A DNA stretch of 64,000 bases. Source: Neisseria cinerea. GTDB lineage: Bacteria > Pseudomonadota > Gammaproteobacteria > Burkholderiales > Neisseriaceae. Shown piece by piece: positions 22,981-31,944 of the stretch. How positions within the stretch are numbered: position 1 is the first letter of the stretch; each line of letters begins with the position of its first letter. Made by a program: the position numbers and the translations under genes. Below the pieces are notes generated by a model that did not search any database, had not been told where the DNA came from, and was given only the letters and a program-made list of their open reading frames with translations. The stretch lies in contig NZ_LS483369.1 in assembly GCF_900475315.1 (NCBI RefSeq), positions 62,001-126,000 on the forward strand. The letters are read 5' to 3'.

Positions 22981-24657
22981 TTAACGTGTTACCGGTTTAT
23001 ATTTAATCCGTTTCGGTTTCGCGCCTTCTTCGCCGAGTCGGCGTTTTTTATCGGCTTCATACTCCTGATAGTTACCGTCGAAGAACACCCATTTGGAGTC
23101 GCCTTCACACGCCAAGATATGCGTGGCGATGCGGTCGAGGAACCAACGGTCATGCGAAATGACCATCACACTGCCGGCAAATTCCAACAATGCGTCTTCC
23201 AACGCGCGCAGGGTTTCCACGTCGAGGTCGTTGGACGGTTCGTCCAGCAGCAACACATTGCCGCCGCTTAACAAGGTTTTTGCCAAGTGCAAACGTCCGC
23301 GTTCGCCGCCGGAAAGCTGCCCTGCGATTTTGCTTTGGTCGCTGCCTTTAAAGTTGAAACGTCCCAAATATTGGCGGGCAGGAATTTCAAATTGACCAAC
23401 CTGTAAAATGTCGCGGCCTTCTGCGATGTTGTCGAACACGGTTTTATCGTTTTGCAAACCTTCGCGGCTTTGGTCAATCAGGCTCATCTTCACGGTTTGG
23501 CCGATTTTCACTTCGCCGGAATCAGGCTGCTCTTTGCCCGCAATCATTTTGAACAGCGTCGATTTACCCGCGCCGTTCGGGCCGATGATGCCGACAATCG
23601 CGCCCGCAGGCACTTTGAAGCTCAAATCGTCAATCAACACTTTGTCGCCAAACGATTTGGAAACATTCACAAATTCAATCACTTCGTTACCCAAACGCTC
23701 TGCAACGGGAATGAAGATTTCCTGCGTTTCATTGCGTTTTTGGTATTCATAGTTGCTCATTTCCTCAAAACGCGCCAAACGCGCTTTAGACTTGGCTTGG
23801 CGGCCTTTGGCATTTTGTCGCACCCATTCCAATTCCTGCTTCATCGCTTTCACGCGCGCGGCTTCGGATTTCGCCTCGTTTTCCAAGCGTTTTTCTTTCT
23901 GCTCCAGCCAAGACGAGTAATTGCCTTTCCACGGAATACCGTGTCCGCGGTCGAGTTCCAAAATCCATTCGGCGGCGTTGTCGAGGAAGTAGCGGTCGTG
24001 CGTTACCGCAACGACTGTGCCGGGGAATCGCACCAAGAATTGCTCCAGCCACTCGACCGATTCCGCATCCAAGTGGTTGGTCGGCTCGTCCAGCAGCAGC
24101 ATGTCTGGCTTGCTCAGCAAGAGTTTGCACAAGGCAACGCGGCGTTTTTCACCGCCGGACAGATTGCCGATTTTGGCATCCCATTCCGGCAGGCGCAGCG
24201 CATCGGCGGCGATTTCCAATTCGTGTTCCGCACCGCCGCCGGTAGACGAACCTGCCGCAATAATCGCTTCCAAGCGACCCTGCTCTTCCGCCAGCGCGTC
24301 AAAATCTGCATCAGGATTGGCGTACTCGGCATACACTTCTTCCAAACGTTTCTGCGCCGCCGCCACTTCGCCCAAACCGCTTTCCACTTCCTCACGCACG
24401 GTTTTCTCAGGATCAAGCTCAGGCTCTTGCGGCAGGTAGCCGATTTTGATGCCGCCCATCGGCACGGCTTCGCCCTCAAATTCCTTATCCACGCCCGCCA
24501 TAATCCGCAGTACAGTAGATTTACCCGCGCCGTTCAAACCGAGCAAACCAATTTTTGCACCGGGGAAAAATGAAAGGGAAATGTCTTTAATAATGGTTTT
24601 CTGCGGCGGTACAACCTTGCTCACGCGCAGCATAGAATAGACGTATTGTTGGGACAT
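22981..24657 (-). CDS. ettA: EttA, ABC-F translation factor
   Basis: 558 residues with two ABC ATPase cassettes and no membrane part. The first has GLNGAGKST, LSGGEKRRVALC and LLDEPTNHLD. The second has GPNGAGKST, LSGGERGRLHLA and LLDEPSNDLD. The inter-domain linker with many Arg, Lys and Glu (AARVKAMKQELEWVRQNAKG) contacts the ribosome. EttA gates translation initiation according to energy level. Length and N-terminus (MSQQYVYSMLRVSKVVPP) match the family. Confidence 0.94.
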   Translation of the reverse strand: MSQQYVYSMLRVSKVVPPQKTIIKDISLSFFPGAKIGLLGLNGAGKSTVLRIMAGVDKEFEGEAVPMGGIKIGYLPQEPELDPEKTVREEVESGLGEVAAAQKRLEEVYAEYANPDADFDALAEEQGRLEAIIAAGSSTGGGAEHELEIAADALRLPEWDAKIGNLSGGEKRRVALCKLLLSKPDMLLLDEPTNHLDAESVEWLEQFLVRFPGTVVAVTHDRYFLDNAAEWILELDRGHGIPWKGNYSSWLEQKEKRLENEAKSEAARVKAMKQELEWVRQNAKGRQAKSKARLARFEEMSNYEYQKRNETQEIFIPVAERLGNEVIEFVNVSKSFGDKVLIDDLSFKVPAGAIVGIIGPNGAGKSTLFKMIAGKEQPDSGEVKIGQTVKMSLIDQSREGLQNDKTVFDNIAEGRDILQVGQFEIPARQYLGRFNFKGSDQSKIAGQLSGGERGRLHLAKTLLSGGNVLLLDEPSNDLDVETLRALEDALLEFAGSVMVISHDRWFLDRIATHILACEGDSKWVFFDGNYQEYEADKKRRLGEEGAKPKRIKYKPVTR

Positions 24658-25052
24658 GGTTTTCTCAATTCGGTCAAATAAATTTCAGACGGCCCATTTT
24701 AACCGATTGTATTGATTATTGCTTGCACGGATGATATTTGGAGGAACAACGGAGGTAATGATTAAAGGGTTTGTGAATCGGTTGATGTTTATTTTGATTG
24801 GCGAACGTGTTTGCCTGCCATACATGCATAAACGGCAATAATTCTTTGGCAATGTATTGATATGAAAGTAAATCCGTTTAGTAAAAGGAAAAGTCAGGAG
24901 GAAGGAAGGCGGCATTGTGTCCATTTCGGTTGATGATGCAAGGAGTGTTGAAGAAAGGTCGTCTGCAACCTTTCAGACGGCCTTTCTTCATTTTTCACAG
25001 GAATATCTCAAATCCTCGCACAGCCTATCTTTCAGTCTGCCGCCTGCTTTTC
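24658..25052. other. Intergenic region between ettA and nadB
   Basis: About 395 bases with no convincing gene. It holds a variant DUS hairpin (24951-24988). It also holds a 27-codon ATG frame at 24758-24841 preceded by GGAGG, but the spacing is too tight and nothing supports it. Otherwise the region is AT-rich and featureless. Confidence 0.5.
24951..24992. terminator. Variant DUS hairpin downstream of nadB
   Basis: AAGAAAGGTCGTCTG pairs with CAGACGGCCTTTCTT, one G-T wobble. It lies 60 bases past the nadB stop on the minus strand. Confidence 0.65.
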
Positions 25053-26576
25053 TCAATCGACACGCTCTGCCAAATCGGTATTGAAATGCGCGCCGATGTT
25101 TTGCCGCCTTGCGTATGCGGCTTGGGCGACGGCGAGGCTGCATTCGAGCAGGTTGCGGTTTTCGTATTCGGACGCGGTGTGCGGTTCGGTTTGGTTTTGC
25201 TTCCAAAGCCGCAGCTGGGCGATGGCGCGGCGCAGGCCGGTATCGTTGCGGAGAATGCCCAGATGGCGTTGGTTGAACGCTTGCAGGGCTGGGCGGCTGA
25301 ATGCGCTTTGGATGCCATCTGAAAAGATGCCTGCTTCGGAGGAGGGGCTTTCAGACGGCCTTGGAGACGTTTTGGCTTGGAATGCTTGTCCGTCCGCGAT
25401 GGTTTGGGCGGCAAGTCTGGCGGTAACGACACATTCGAGCAGGGAGTTGCTGGCGAGGCGGTTGGCTCCGTGCAAGCCGGTGCAGGCGGTTTCGCCCAAG
25501 GCGTAGAGCTGCGGCAGGGAGGTTCTGCCGCTGGGGTCGGTTTGGATGCCGCCGCAGGTGTAGTGTTGCACGGGGCGGACGGGGATGGCTTGACACGTGA
25601 TGTCCAAGCTGTATTGGGACAGGCAGTGCCGATGGATGGACGGGAAATGCTGACGGACGAACTCTGCAGGTTGATGGCTGATGTCGAGCGAGACGAAGTC
25701 TTGCGTTTGCTTGGCGATTTCGGCGGCGATAGAGCGGGCAACGATGTCGCGCGGCGCGAGTTCGGCGCGGCGGTCGTAATGCGGCATAAACCGTTCGCCC
25801 GATTGGTTGGTCAGGATGCCGCCTTCGCCGCGCACGGCTTCGGAAATCAGGAAGGTGCGGCCGTTTTCAGACGGCCTTGCCAAACCTGTGGGGTGGAATT
25901 GGATAAATTCGAGGTTTTCGACTGCGCAGCCTGCGCGTATCGCCATGGCGATGGCGTCGCCCGTGCATTCGGGCGGTGTAGTGGTGGCGGCGTAAATCTG
26001 CCCGAGGCCGCCGCCTGCGAGTACGGTATGGCGGGTGCGGATGCGGTAGATTTCTTGCGTTTGGCGGTTGAGGACGGTCAGTCCGCACGCTGCGCCTGAT
26101 TCGGTTTGAACGTCCAACGCCATCTGCCACTCGCAAACGTGGATGTTCGGGCGGCGGCGTATTTGGGCAATCAGGCTCTGCATGACTGCTTCGCCCGTGT
26201 AGTCGGCGACGTGGGCGATTCGGCGGCAGGTGTGCCCACCTTCGCGCGTCAGGTGCAAGTCATTATTATTTTGGTCGAACGCCACACCCTGCGCCAGCAG
26301 CCATTCGATTGCCGGTTTGCCTTGCGACAGGATGGTGCGGACGGCGGCTTCGTCGCACAAACCCGCGCCCGCTTCCAAGGTATCGGCAACGTGTTTTTCA
26401 ATGTCGTCCTCTCCCGACCACGCCGCTGCAATCCCGCCTTGCGCATGGCGGCTGGCAGTATCGTTCAGTTGGTTTTTGCACAAAATGACGATGCGGAACG
26501 ATTCAGGCAGCGACAGGGCGAGCGTCAGTGCCGCCAGCCCGTTTCCGGCAATCAATACGTCGCAATCGGTTTGCAT
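25053..26576 (-). CDS. nadB: L-aspartate oxidase NadB
   Basis: 507 residues. This flavoenzyme oxidises L-aspartate to iminoaspartate, the first step of de novo NAD synthesis. The FAD-binding N-terminus reads [42 protein letters not shown] and [15 protein letters not shown] follow, then [20 protein letters not shown], all typical of NadB. It lies 51 bases downstream of nadA on the same strand. Confidence 0.95.
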   Translation of the reverse strand: MQTDCDVLIAGNGLAALTLALSLPESFRIVILCKNQLNDTASRHAQGGIAAAWSGEDDIEKHVADTLEAGAGLCDEAAVRTILSQGKPAIEWLLAQGVAFDQNNNDLHLTREGGHTCRRIAHVADYTGEAVMQSLIAQIRRRPNIHVCEWQMALDVQTESGAACGLTVLNRQTQEIYRIRTRHTVLAGGGLGQIYAATTTPPECTGDAIAMAIRAGCAVENLEFIQFHPTGLARPSENGRTFLISEAVRGEGGILTNQSGERFMPHYDRRAELAPRDIVARSIAAEIAKQTQDFVSLDISHQPAEFVRQHFPSIHRHCLSQYSLDITCQAIPVRPVQHYTCGGIQTDPSGRTSLPQLYALGETACTGLHGANRLASNSLLECVVTARLAAQTIADGQAFQAKTSPRPSESPSSEAGIFSDGIQSAFSRPALQAFNQRHLGILRNDTGLRRAIAQLRLWKQNQTEPHTASEYENRNLLECSLAVAQAAYARRQNIGAHFNTDLAERVD

Positions 26577-26627
26577 GGTGTTGTCCTTGTTTGAGAGGTC
26601 GTCTGAAACAGAAATATTGACAGCAAA

Positions 26628-27740
26628 TCAGGCGGGGCCCATGCCGTTGAACACATCCCCGCGTTTGAGTCCTGCCGCGAAGTCGAGCATACGCTGCAAA
26701 GGCAGTTTGGCGGCTTCGCCCAGCTTCCTGTCCAACAGGATTTCGTTGTGCCTGCTTGTCAGGGCGTATTTGATGCCGCCCAGCGAATTCATCGCCATCC
26801 AAGGGCAGAACGCGCAGCTTTTGCAGCTTCCGCCGTTGCCCGCCGTCGGGGCGGCGATAAATTCTTTTTCGGGCGCCTGCTTTTGCATTTCGTGCAGGAT
26901 GCCCAAATCGGTCGCCACGATGAATTTTTTTTCAGGGCGCGATACGGCGGCCTTCAGCAGTTTGCTGGTCGAGCCGACCACGTCGCCCAGTTCGATGACT
27001 CTTTGCGGCGATTCGGGATGAACCAGCACCACCGCGTCGGGATGCTCCGCCTTCAACGCCGCCAATTCCTGCCCCTTGAATTCGTTATGGACGATGCACG
27101 AACCCTGCCACAACAGCATATCCGCGCCCGTTTCGCGGCGGATGTAGTCGCCGAGGTGGCGGTCGGGTCCCCAAATCAGTTTCTCGCCGCGCGATTTCAA
27201 ATACGACACGATTTCCAACGCCACCGAAGACGTTACCACCCAGTCGGCACGCGCTTTCACAGCGGCGGAAGTGTTGGCGTACACCACCACCGTACGGTCG
27301 GGGTGTTGGTCGCAAAACGCTGAAAACGCTTCTTCCGGGCAACCCAAGTCCAAAGAACATTCCGCCTCCAAATCAGGCATCAGCACCGTTTTTTCAGGGC
27401 AGAGGATTTTCGCGCTCTCACCCATGAAGCGTACGCCCGCCACCACCAGCGTATCGGCTTCATGTTCCGCGCCGAAGCGTGCCATCTCCAACGAATCGCC
27501 CACGCATCCGCCCGTTTCCAAAGCCAAATCCTGAATCAGCGGATCAACATAATAATGCGCCACCAAAACCGCGTTTTTCTCCTTCAGTAAGGCCTTGATT
27601 TCGTCTTTCAGACGACCTGCCGTCTCGCGGTCAGGCGTGTCGGCAACCTTCGCCCACGCCTGACGGATTTGGCAGGCGGAAGTCGGCGTTTGGATGAGGG
27701 GCATATCGTAGTCGAACGAGCGGCGGGCGGCGGTTTGCAT
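26628..27740 (-). CDS. nadA: Quinolinate synthase NadA
   Basis: 370 residues. It condenses iminoaspartate with dihydroxyacetone phosphate to quinolinate using a [4Fe-4S] cluster. The cluster region [18 protein letters not shown] lies near the C-terminus, and other conserved parts are [20 protein letters not shown] and [19 protein letters not shown]. It is the first gene of the nadA-nadB operon and diverges from a regulator with a palindrome between them. This is the metabolic nadA, not the meningococcal adhesin of the same name. Confidence 0.95.
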   Translation of the reverse strand: MQTAARRSFDYDMPLIQTPTSACQIRQAWAKVADTPDRETAGRLKDEIKALLKEKNAVLVAHYYVDPLIQDLALETGGCVGDSLEMARFGAEHEADTLVVAGVRFMGESAKILCPEKTVLMPDLEAECSLDLGCPEEAFSAFCDQHPDRTVVVYANTSAAVKARADWVVTSSVALEIVSYLKSRGEKLIWGPDRHLGDYIRRETGADMLLWQGSCIVHNEFKGQELAALKAEHPDAVVLVHPESPQRVIELGDVVGSTSKLLKAAVSRPEKKFIVATDLGILHEMQKQAPEKEFIAAPTAGNGGSCKSCAFCPWMAMNSLGGIKYALTSRHNEILLDRKLGEAAKLPLQRMLDFAAGLKRGDVFNGMGPA

Positions 27741-27807
27741 GATGTTTCCTTGTAGCTGGTTTTTGAGGCGGCATGAAGGTTTGCCGTCTGTTTTTCAAAC
27801 TGTTTTT

Positions 27808-27834
27808 ATATTATGCTCAACTTGAGTATAATAT
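27808..27834. promoter_or_regulatory. Palindromic operator between nadA and the NAD regulator
   Basis: ATATTATGCTCAA, one central C, TTGAGTATAATAT: 13-base arms with one mismatch. It lies 67 bases upstream of nadA and 108 bases upstream of the divergent regulator gene. The right arm also contains a -10-like TATAAT. Confidence 0.6.
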
Positions 27835-27942
27835 GCAAGGTCGTCTGAAAACAGGTTTGCGATACCGCAAAACCGACCTGCTTCGTTCCGACAAACCGCT
27901 TTGGTTTACAATAAAGCCTTTCCCACCCGCAGAAAGCCGAGT

Positions 27943-28881
27943 ATGGACGCCTACCCTGAAGCCGAAGCCCCGCCGCAAAGCATCGTTGAGCTGGTTCCCG
28001 TATTGATTGCTGTTACCGACGGCGGCCTGCGGGTGTTGACCGTCGCCCAAGGCACGCTCCTGCCTAACGGCCCGCTCTCCCCCCTGCGCAATTCCCTGCA
28101 GGCGGGCGTAAAGCTTTGGGTCGCCAAGCAGACTTCGCAGCCTATGGGCTATGTGGAACAGCTTTACACCTTTGTCGATACCCACCGCCGCAACGAACAC
28201 GGCATGCCCGTCTTGTACGTCAGCTACTTGGGGCTGGTGCGCGAGGCAGCCGACAGCATCCTGCATCCCGACGCGAAATGGCAGGACTGCTACGACTATT
28301 TCCCGTGGGAAGACCTGCGCGCCGACAGCGGGCAGCGCGACGCCGTCGTCAGCCGCCTGCGCATTTGGGCAAACTCGGCGGACACGGAGGAAGTGCGCCA
28401 AAAGCGGCTCAAGCGCATTCATTTGTGTTGGGGGGTCGAACCGGAAAACTGGTCGGAAGAATACGTTTTGCAACGCTATGAAATGCTGTATGAAAGCGGC
28501 TTGATAGCGGAAGCCGCCGAGCCGCAGGCAAACTTCGACTTTGCGCTCACGGGACAGCCCATGCGCCACGACCACCGTCGCGTGCTGGCAACCGCCCTGT
28601 CCCGCCTGCGCGCCAAAATCAAATACCGCCCCGTGATTTTCGAACTGATGCCGCCCGAATTCACGCTGCTGCAACTGCAAAACAGCGTCGAAGCCATCAG
28701 CGGCAGATTGCTGCACAAGCAAAACTTCCGCCGCCAGATTCAGCAGCAAAACCTCATCGAGCCGTCGGATACCGGCGTATCGGGCAGCAAAGGCCGTCCC
28801 GCGCAGCTTTACCGCTTCCGCGAAGACGTCCTGCCCGACAGGCTGATTTCGGACATCGGACTGCCGCTGGGCAGCGGTTAG
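27943..28881 (+). CDS. Nudix-fold transcription regulator of NAD synthesis (NadQ/NrtR type)
   Basis: 312 residues. The N-terminal part (VPVLIAVTDGGLRVLTVAQG ... GYVEQLYTFVDTHRR) has the Nudix fold of NrtR-like repressors, but the catalytic Nudix box is degenerate, so hydrolysis is unlikely. The C-terminal part (YRPVIFELMPPEFTLLQLQN ... GSKGRPAQLYRF) is the winged-helix DNA-binding domain of the same group. It sits between nadA-nadB and nadC, facing nadA across a palindrome. I infer control of the nad genes by an NAD-pathway metabolite. I chose ATG 27943; the frame is open from 27901. Confidence 0.75.
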   Translation: MDAYPEAEAPPQSIVELVPVLIAVTDGGLRVLTVAQGTLLPNGPLSPLRNSLQAGVKLWVAKQTSQPMGYVEQLYTFVDTHRRNEHGMPVLYVSYLGLVREAADSILHPDAKWQDCYDYFPWEDLRADSGQRDAVVSRLRIWANSADTEEVRQKRLKRIHLCWGVEPENWSEEYVLQRYEMLYESGLIAEAAEPQANFDFALTGQPMRHDHRRVLATALSRLRAKIKYRPVIFELMPPEFTLLQLQNSVEAISGRLLHKQNFRRQIQQQNLIEPSDTGVSGSKGRPAQLYRFREDVLPDRLISDIGLPLGSG

Positions 28882-28898
28882 CCCGTTTTCAGACGACC

Positions 28899-28966
28899 TA
28901 TAGTGGATTAACAAAAATCAGGACAAGGCGAGGCAACGCCGTACTGGTTTTTGTTAATCCACTATA
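28899..28966. mobile_element. Short Correia-type repeat (CREE derivative)
   Basis: The ends TATAGTGGATTAACAAAAATC and its mirror form a 68-base element, with TA target duplication at the edges. Inside are AGGACAAGGCGA and GGCAACGCCGTACTGG, the usual subterminal parts of Correia elements, but the central portion of the common forms of about 105 and 155 bases is missing. It lies between the regulator gene and nadC, 56 bases from the nadC start. Confidence 0.8.
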
Positions 28967-29022
28967 AAATGAAGTTTTGCCCCATCGGTGCAACATCAAT
29001 CTTTTTCAACAAAGGAAATCCC

Positions 29023-29904
29023 ATGCCGTCTGAAAACACCCTCTTTCCCCTGCCCAACACCCTGTTGCGCCCCATGGTGGAACAAGCCTTGAGCGAAGAT
29101 TTGGGCAGGCGCGGCGACATTACGTCCGCCGCCGTCATCGCGCCCGACAAAACCGCCAAACTCTTCCTCGTCAGCCGCGAAGACGGCGTCATCGCCGGCA
29201 TGGACTTGGCGCGTCTGGCCTTTCAGACGATGGATCCGTGCGTCCGCTTCCAAGCCGAAATCCAAGACGGACAAGCCGTCCGCGCAGGTCAGACGCTGGC
29301 CGCCGTCGAAGGCAACGCCCGAGCGCTGCTCGCCGCCGAACGCACCGCGCTCAACTACCTCACGCACTTAAGCGGCATCGCCACCGCCACCGCGCGTGCT
29401 GTTGCCGAAGTTGCTGAATACGGTACAGACATCGTGTGCAGCCGCAAAACCATCCCCCTGCTGCGCGTCCTGCAAAAATACGCCGTCAGGGCGGGCGGCG
29501 GCGTGAACCACCGCATGGGTTTGGACGATGCCGTGCTCATCAAAGACAACCACCTCGCCTATTGCGGCAGCATCGCCCAAGCCGTGCAGCAGGCAAAACA
29601 GGCGGTCGGACCGTTGACTTGCGTAGAAATCGAAGTGGACACGTTGGCACAACTGGACGAAGCCATCGCAGCGGGCGCGGAACGGATTTTGCTGGACAAC
29701 ATGGATGACGAAACCCTGAAAGAAGCGGCAAACCGCTGCCACACGCAAACCGTCCACCCCCACACCGTCTATTGCGAAGCATCGGGCGGCATCGGCTTCG
29801 ACCGCCTGAAGCGCGTGGCGCAAACCGGCGTGGACGGCATCGCCCTCGGCTATCTGACCCACAGCAGCCGTTTGTTGGACATAGGTTTGGATTTTGTGGC
29901 ATGA
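29023..29904 (+). CDS. nadC: Nicotinate-nucleotide pyrophosphorylase (carboxylating) NadC
   Basis: 293 residues. It converts quinolinate and PRPP to nicotinate mononucleotide. Conserved parts are EDLGRRGDITSAAV, TALNYLTHLSGIAT, CSRKTIPLLRVLQKYAVRAG, HRMGLDDAVLIKDNH and EASGGIGFD. The start codon itself belongs to a DUS: ATGCCGTCTGAA encodes Met-Pro-Ser-Glu, with AAAGGA placed correctly before it. It completes the quinolinate route with nadA and nadB. Confidence 0.95.
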   Translation: MPSENTLFPLPNTLLRPMVEQALSEDLGRRGDITSAAVIAPDKTAKLFLVSREDGVIAGMDLARLAFQTMDPCVRFQAEIQDGQAVRAGQTLAAVEGNARALLAAERTALNYLTHLSGIATATARAVAEVAEYGTDIVCSRKTIPLLRVLQKYAVRAGGGVNHRMGLDDAVLIKDNHLAYCGSIAQAVQQAKQAVGPLTCVEIEVDTLAQLDEAIAAGAERILLDNMDDETLKEAANRCHTQTVHPHTVYCEASGGIGFDRLKRVAQTGVDGIALGYLTHSSRLLDIGLDFVA

Positions 29905-29982
29905 GTTTTAGGGTGCGGGCGGCTGTCTGATATGTCAGGCGATGAACTGCTTAATCGTAATCCGGTTATTGCCTCAGGGAGG

Positions 29983-30018
29983 AAATGCCGTCTGAAATAT
30001 TCTTCAGACGGCATTTTT
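29983..30018. terminator. DUS terminator of nadC
   Basis: AAATGCCGTCTGAA faces TTCAGACGGCATTTTT, 78 bases after the nadC stop. Confidence 0.8.
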
Positions 30019-30135
30019 CGTGAAGGTCGTGATGCTTTAGAAAAAAACAGCATTTCAGGCAGGCGCGATTTAGGCATTTCGGCATTGGAACCATTTGATG
30101 AACGGTAGCCGAAAGATACGGCAGTAACGGAGCGG

Positions 30136-30375
30136 TCAGCCGGAACACCTATCCGATGCATCCATATCTGCCCATATCGCCACCGCGTCTTTCACTACCG
30201 TCGGCAACGCTAAAGCCATATCGGTATGTATCTGGTTTTCCTTGTCGAGGATGCGGTGCATCGTCAGGAAGGCACGACCGATGCACATCTTGCCCGTATC
30301 GTCGTCGGCGATGATGAAATGCAGAACCGGATGTTGGCGTTGGACAGCCTGTCGTGCAGAACGGCCTTGATTCAC
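30136..30375 (-). pseudogene. Fragment resembling a GNAT-type acetyltransferase
   Basis: The frame reads QAVQRQHPVLHFIIADDDTG, then GKMCIGRAFLTMH and NQIHTDMALALPTV. This is like the strand-turn-strand middle of a GNAT acetyltransferase (II-x-DD-x-GK-x-IGR). The acetyl-CoA loop is not found in the same frame, and the end looks out of frame. I take it as a decayed gene; the family is a guess from the local pattern. Confidence 0.35.
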
Positions 30376-30646
30376 GGAAAATATCCATAATGGTTTTCTT
30401 AAAAAATACGGATGATTCTGCTCGGCGGCAGGGCGGGGAGCAGGGTAGGGGCGGAGGTTTTATGCCGTCTGAAAGCCTGTCTTTACGCTTGTTTGCAAAA
30501 ATAGTGGGAAAAGGAACATACAATCCTGTACAATTATCTATAAATAATTGATTTATAATATAATTTATAAAGATAATCAAAATCATCCATATTGTCTGCC
30601 GCCTGCCGGACAGTTCGGAGGAAAGACGGCGGCCTCAGGAATACTT

Positions 30647-30928
30647 ATGAAAACAATACCTCTACCCACCATACTCAAACTTATTGCCAATCCCGAGCGT
30701 ATGGCGATACTGCTCCAACTTTTGGACGGCGACCGCAATATTGCGGAGATGTCCGAATCTTTATCCCTGCCCGCAACAGTGGTTTCCAGTCATTTGAACC
30801 GTCTGAGGGTCGACGGTTTGATTGATTTTACGCGTTACCACCGCATTATCGAATACCGTCTGGTTTCCGAAGAAGCGGCGGCGATTCTGCACACGGTTCG
30901 CGATTTGGAAAACAAACGCGCGGCATAG
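30647..30928 (+). CDS. ArsR-type winged-helix regulator
   Basis: 93 residues forming a single winged helix-turn-helix: ILKLIANPERMAILLQLLDGD, then NIAEMSESLSLPATVVSSHLN and a short wing. No metal-binding CVC motif is seen, so it is not a classical metal sensor. I chose ATG 30647, where the frame matches the family start. It lies 57 bases upstream of xth on the same strand. Its target is unknown. Confidence 0.8.
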   Translation: MKTIPLPTILKLIANPERMAILLQLLDGDRNIAEMSESLSLPATVVSSHLNRLRVDGLIDFTRYHRIIEYRLVSEEAAAILHTVRDLENKRAA

Positions 30929-30985
30929 TGTTAGAATCCTTTCCTTTTTCCCGTCCCCGTGTCGGGCGGCATTTTCAGGAACCTT

Positions 30986-31756
30986 ATGAAAATTACCACT
31001 TGGAATGTCAATTCGCTCAATGTACGTTTGCCGCAGGTTCAGAACCTGCTTGCCGATAATCCGCCGGATATCCTTGTTTTACAGGAACTCAAACTCGATC
31101 AAGACAAGTTTCCCGCCGCCGCCTTGCAGATGATGGGTTGGCACTGTGTTTGGAGCGGGCAGAAAACCTACAACGGCGTGGCGATAATCAGCCGCAGCGT
31201 GCCGCAGGACGTACATTTCGGTTTGCCTTCCCTGCCGGATGACCCGCAACGCCGCGTGATTGCGGCGACCGTCGGCGGCGTGCGCGTCATCAATGTCTAT
31301 TGCGTCAACGGCGAGGCTTTGGACAGCCCCAAATTCAAATATAAGGAACAGTGGTTTGCCGCACTGACGGAGTTTGTCCGCGACGAAATGACCCGTCACG
31401 GCAAACTGGTGCTGCTGGGCGATTTCAATATTGCGCCTGCCGATGCGGACTGTTACGACCCTGAAAAATGGTATGAAAAAATCCACTGTTCGTCCATCGA
31501 ACGGCAGTGGTTTCAAAACCTGTTGGATTTGGGATTGACCGACAGTTTGCGCCATATCCATCCCGAAGGTGCGTTTTACACATGGTTTGACTATCGCGGC
31601 GCGATGTTCCAGCGTAAACTGGGCCTGCGTATCGACCATATATTGGTTACATCCGAAATGGCGGCTGTTTTGAAGGATGTCCGTGTCGATTTGGATACGC
31701 GCGCTTTAGAGCGTCCGAGCGACCACGCGCCCGTGGCGGCGGAATTCGATTTGTAA
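30986..31756 (+). CDS. xth: Exodeoxyribonuclease III / AP endonuclease
   Basis: 256 residues of the EEP nuclease fold. It starts MKITTWNVNSLNVRLPQV and carries LQELKLDQDKFP (catalytic Glu), GDFNIAPADADCYDP, and the C-terminal RIDHILVTSEM and PSDHAPVAAEF (catalytic His). It repairs abasic sites in DNA. The ATG at 30986 follows a weak AGGA. A DUS hairpin terminates it. Confidence 0.93.
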   Translation: MKITTWNVNSLNVRLPQVQNLLADNPPDILVLQELKLDQDKFPAAALQMMGWHCVWSGQKTYNGVAIISRSVPQDVHFGLPSLPDDPQRRVIAATVGGVRVINVYCVNGEALDSPKFKYKEQWFAALTEFVRDEMTRHGKLVLLGDFNIAPADADCYDPEKWYEKIHCSSIERQWFQNLLDLGLTDSLRHIHPEGAFYTWFDYRGAMFQRKLGLRIDHILVTSEMAAVLKDVRVDLDTRALERPSDHAPVAAEFDL

Positions 31757-31770
31757 TTCGGGAAAGATAA

Positions 31771-31810
31771 ATGCCGTCTGAAACTTCGCAGGGTTTCAGA
31801 CGGCATTTTG
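31771..31810. terminator. DUS terminator of xth
   Basis: ATGCCGTCTGAAAC faces GTTTCAGACGGCAT, then TTTTG, 14 bases after the stop. Confidence 0.85.
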
Positions 31811-31888
31811 ATTGAATATCCGTTTACACGATGAGGTTACAGGGGTATCACGGTATGGCGGTAACGTCTGCAAGGTTGGACTGCGCTT

Positions 31889-31939
31889 GCGCAAAAGGAA
31901 TGCCGTCTGAAGGTTGTTCAGACGGCATTCCTTTTGCGC
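31889..31939. terminator. Extended 23-bp DUS hairpin
   Basis: The arm at 31889-31911 (GCGCAAAAGGAATGCCGTCT plus GAA) is perfectly complementary to 31917-31939 across a 5-base loop. This is much longer than the 12-base DUS pair and ends five bases before the stop of the next gene on the minus strand, which it terminates. Confidence 0.85.
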
Positions 31940-31944
31940 GGGGC

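Larger units (their letters stand above)
29905..30646. other. 742-base region without an intact gene
   Basis: It holds a DUS terminator for nadC (29983-30018), a fragment of a former gene on the minus strand (30136-30375), scattered single DUS words, and an AT-rich stretch at 30520-30590 that may hold the promoter of the ArsR-type gene. No frame spans it. Confidence 0.6.

Noticed and set aside
23452-24573. 373-codon plus-strand frame opposite ettA
   Set aside because: Antisense shadow of the ABC-F gene; low-complexity Phe/Arg/His-rich product.
24758-24841. 27-codon frame with GGAGG just before its ATG
   Set aside because: The Shine-Dalgarno is only two bases from the ATG, the peptide has no known relatives to me, and no promoter is evident.
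27817-28914. 365-codon minus-strand frame opposite the NAD regulator gene
   Set aside because: Antisense to a protein with a coherent Nudix plus winged-helix layout; it also runs through the operator and intergenic repeat.
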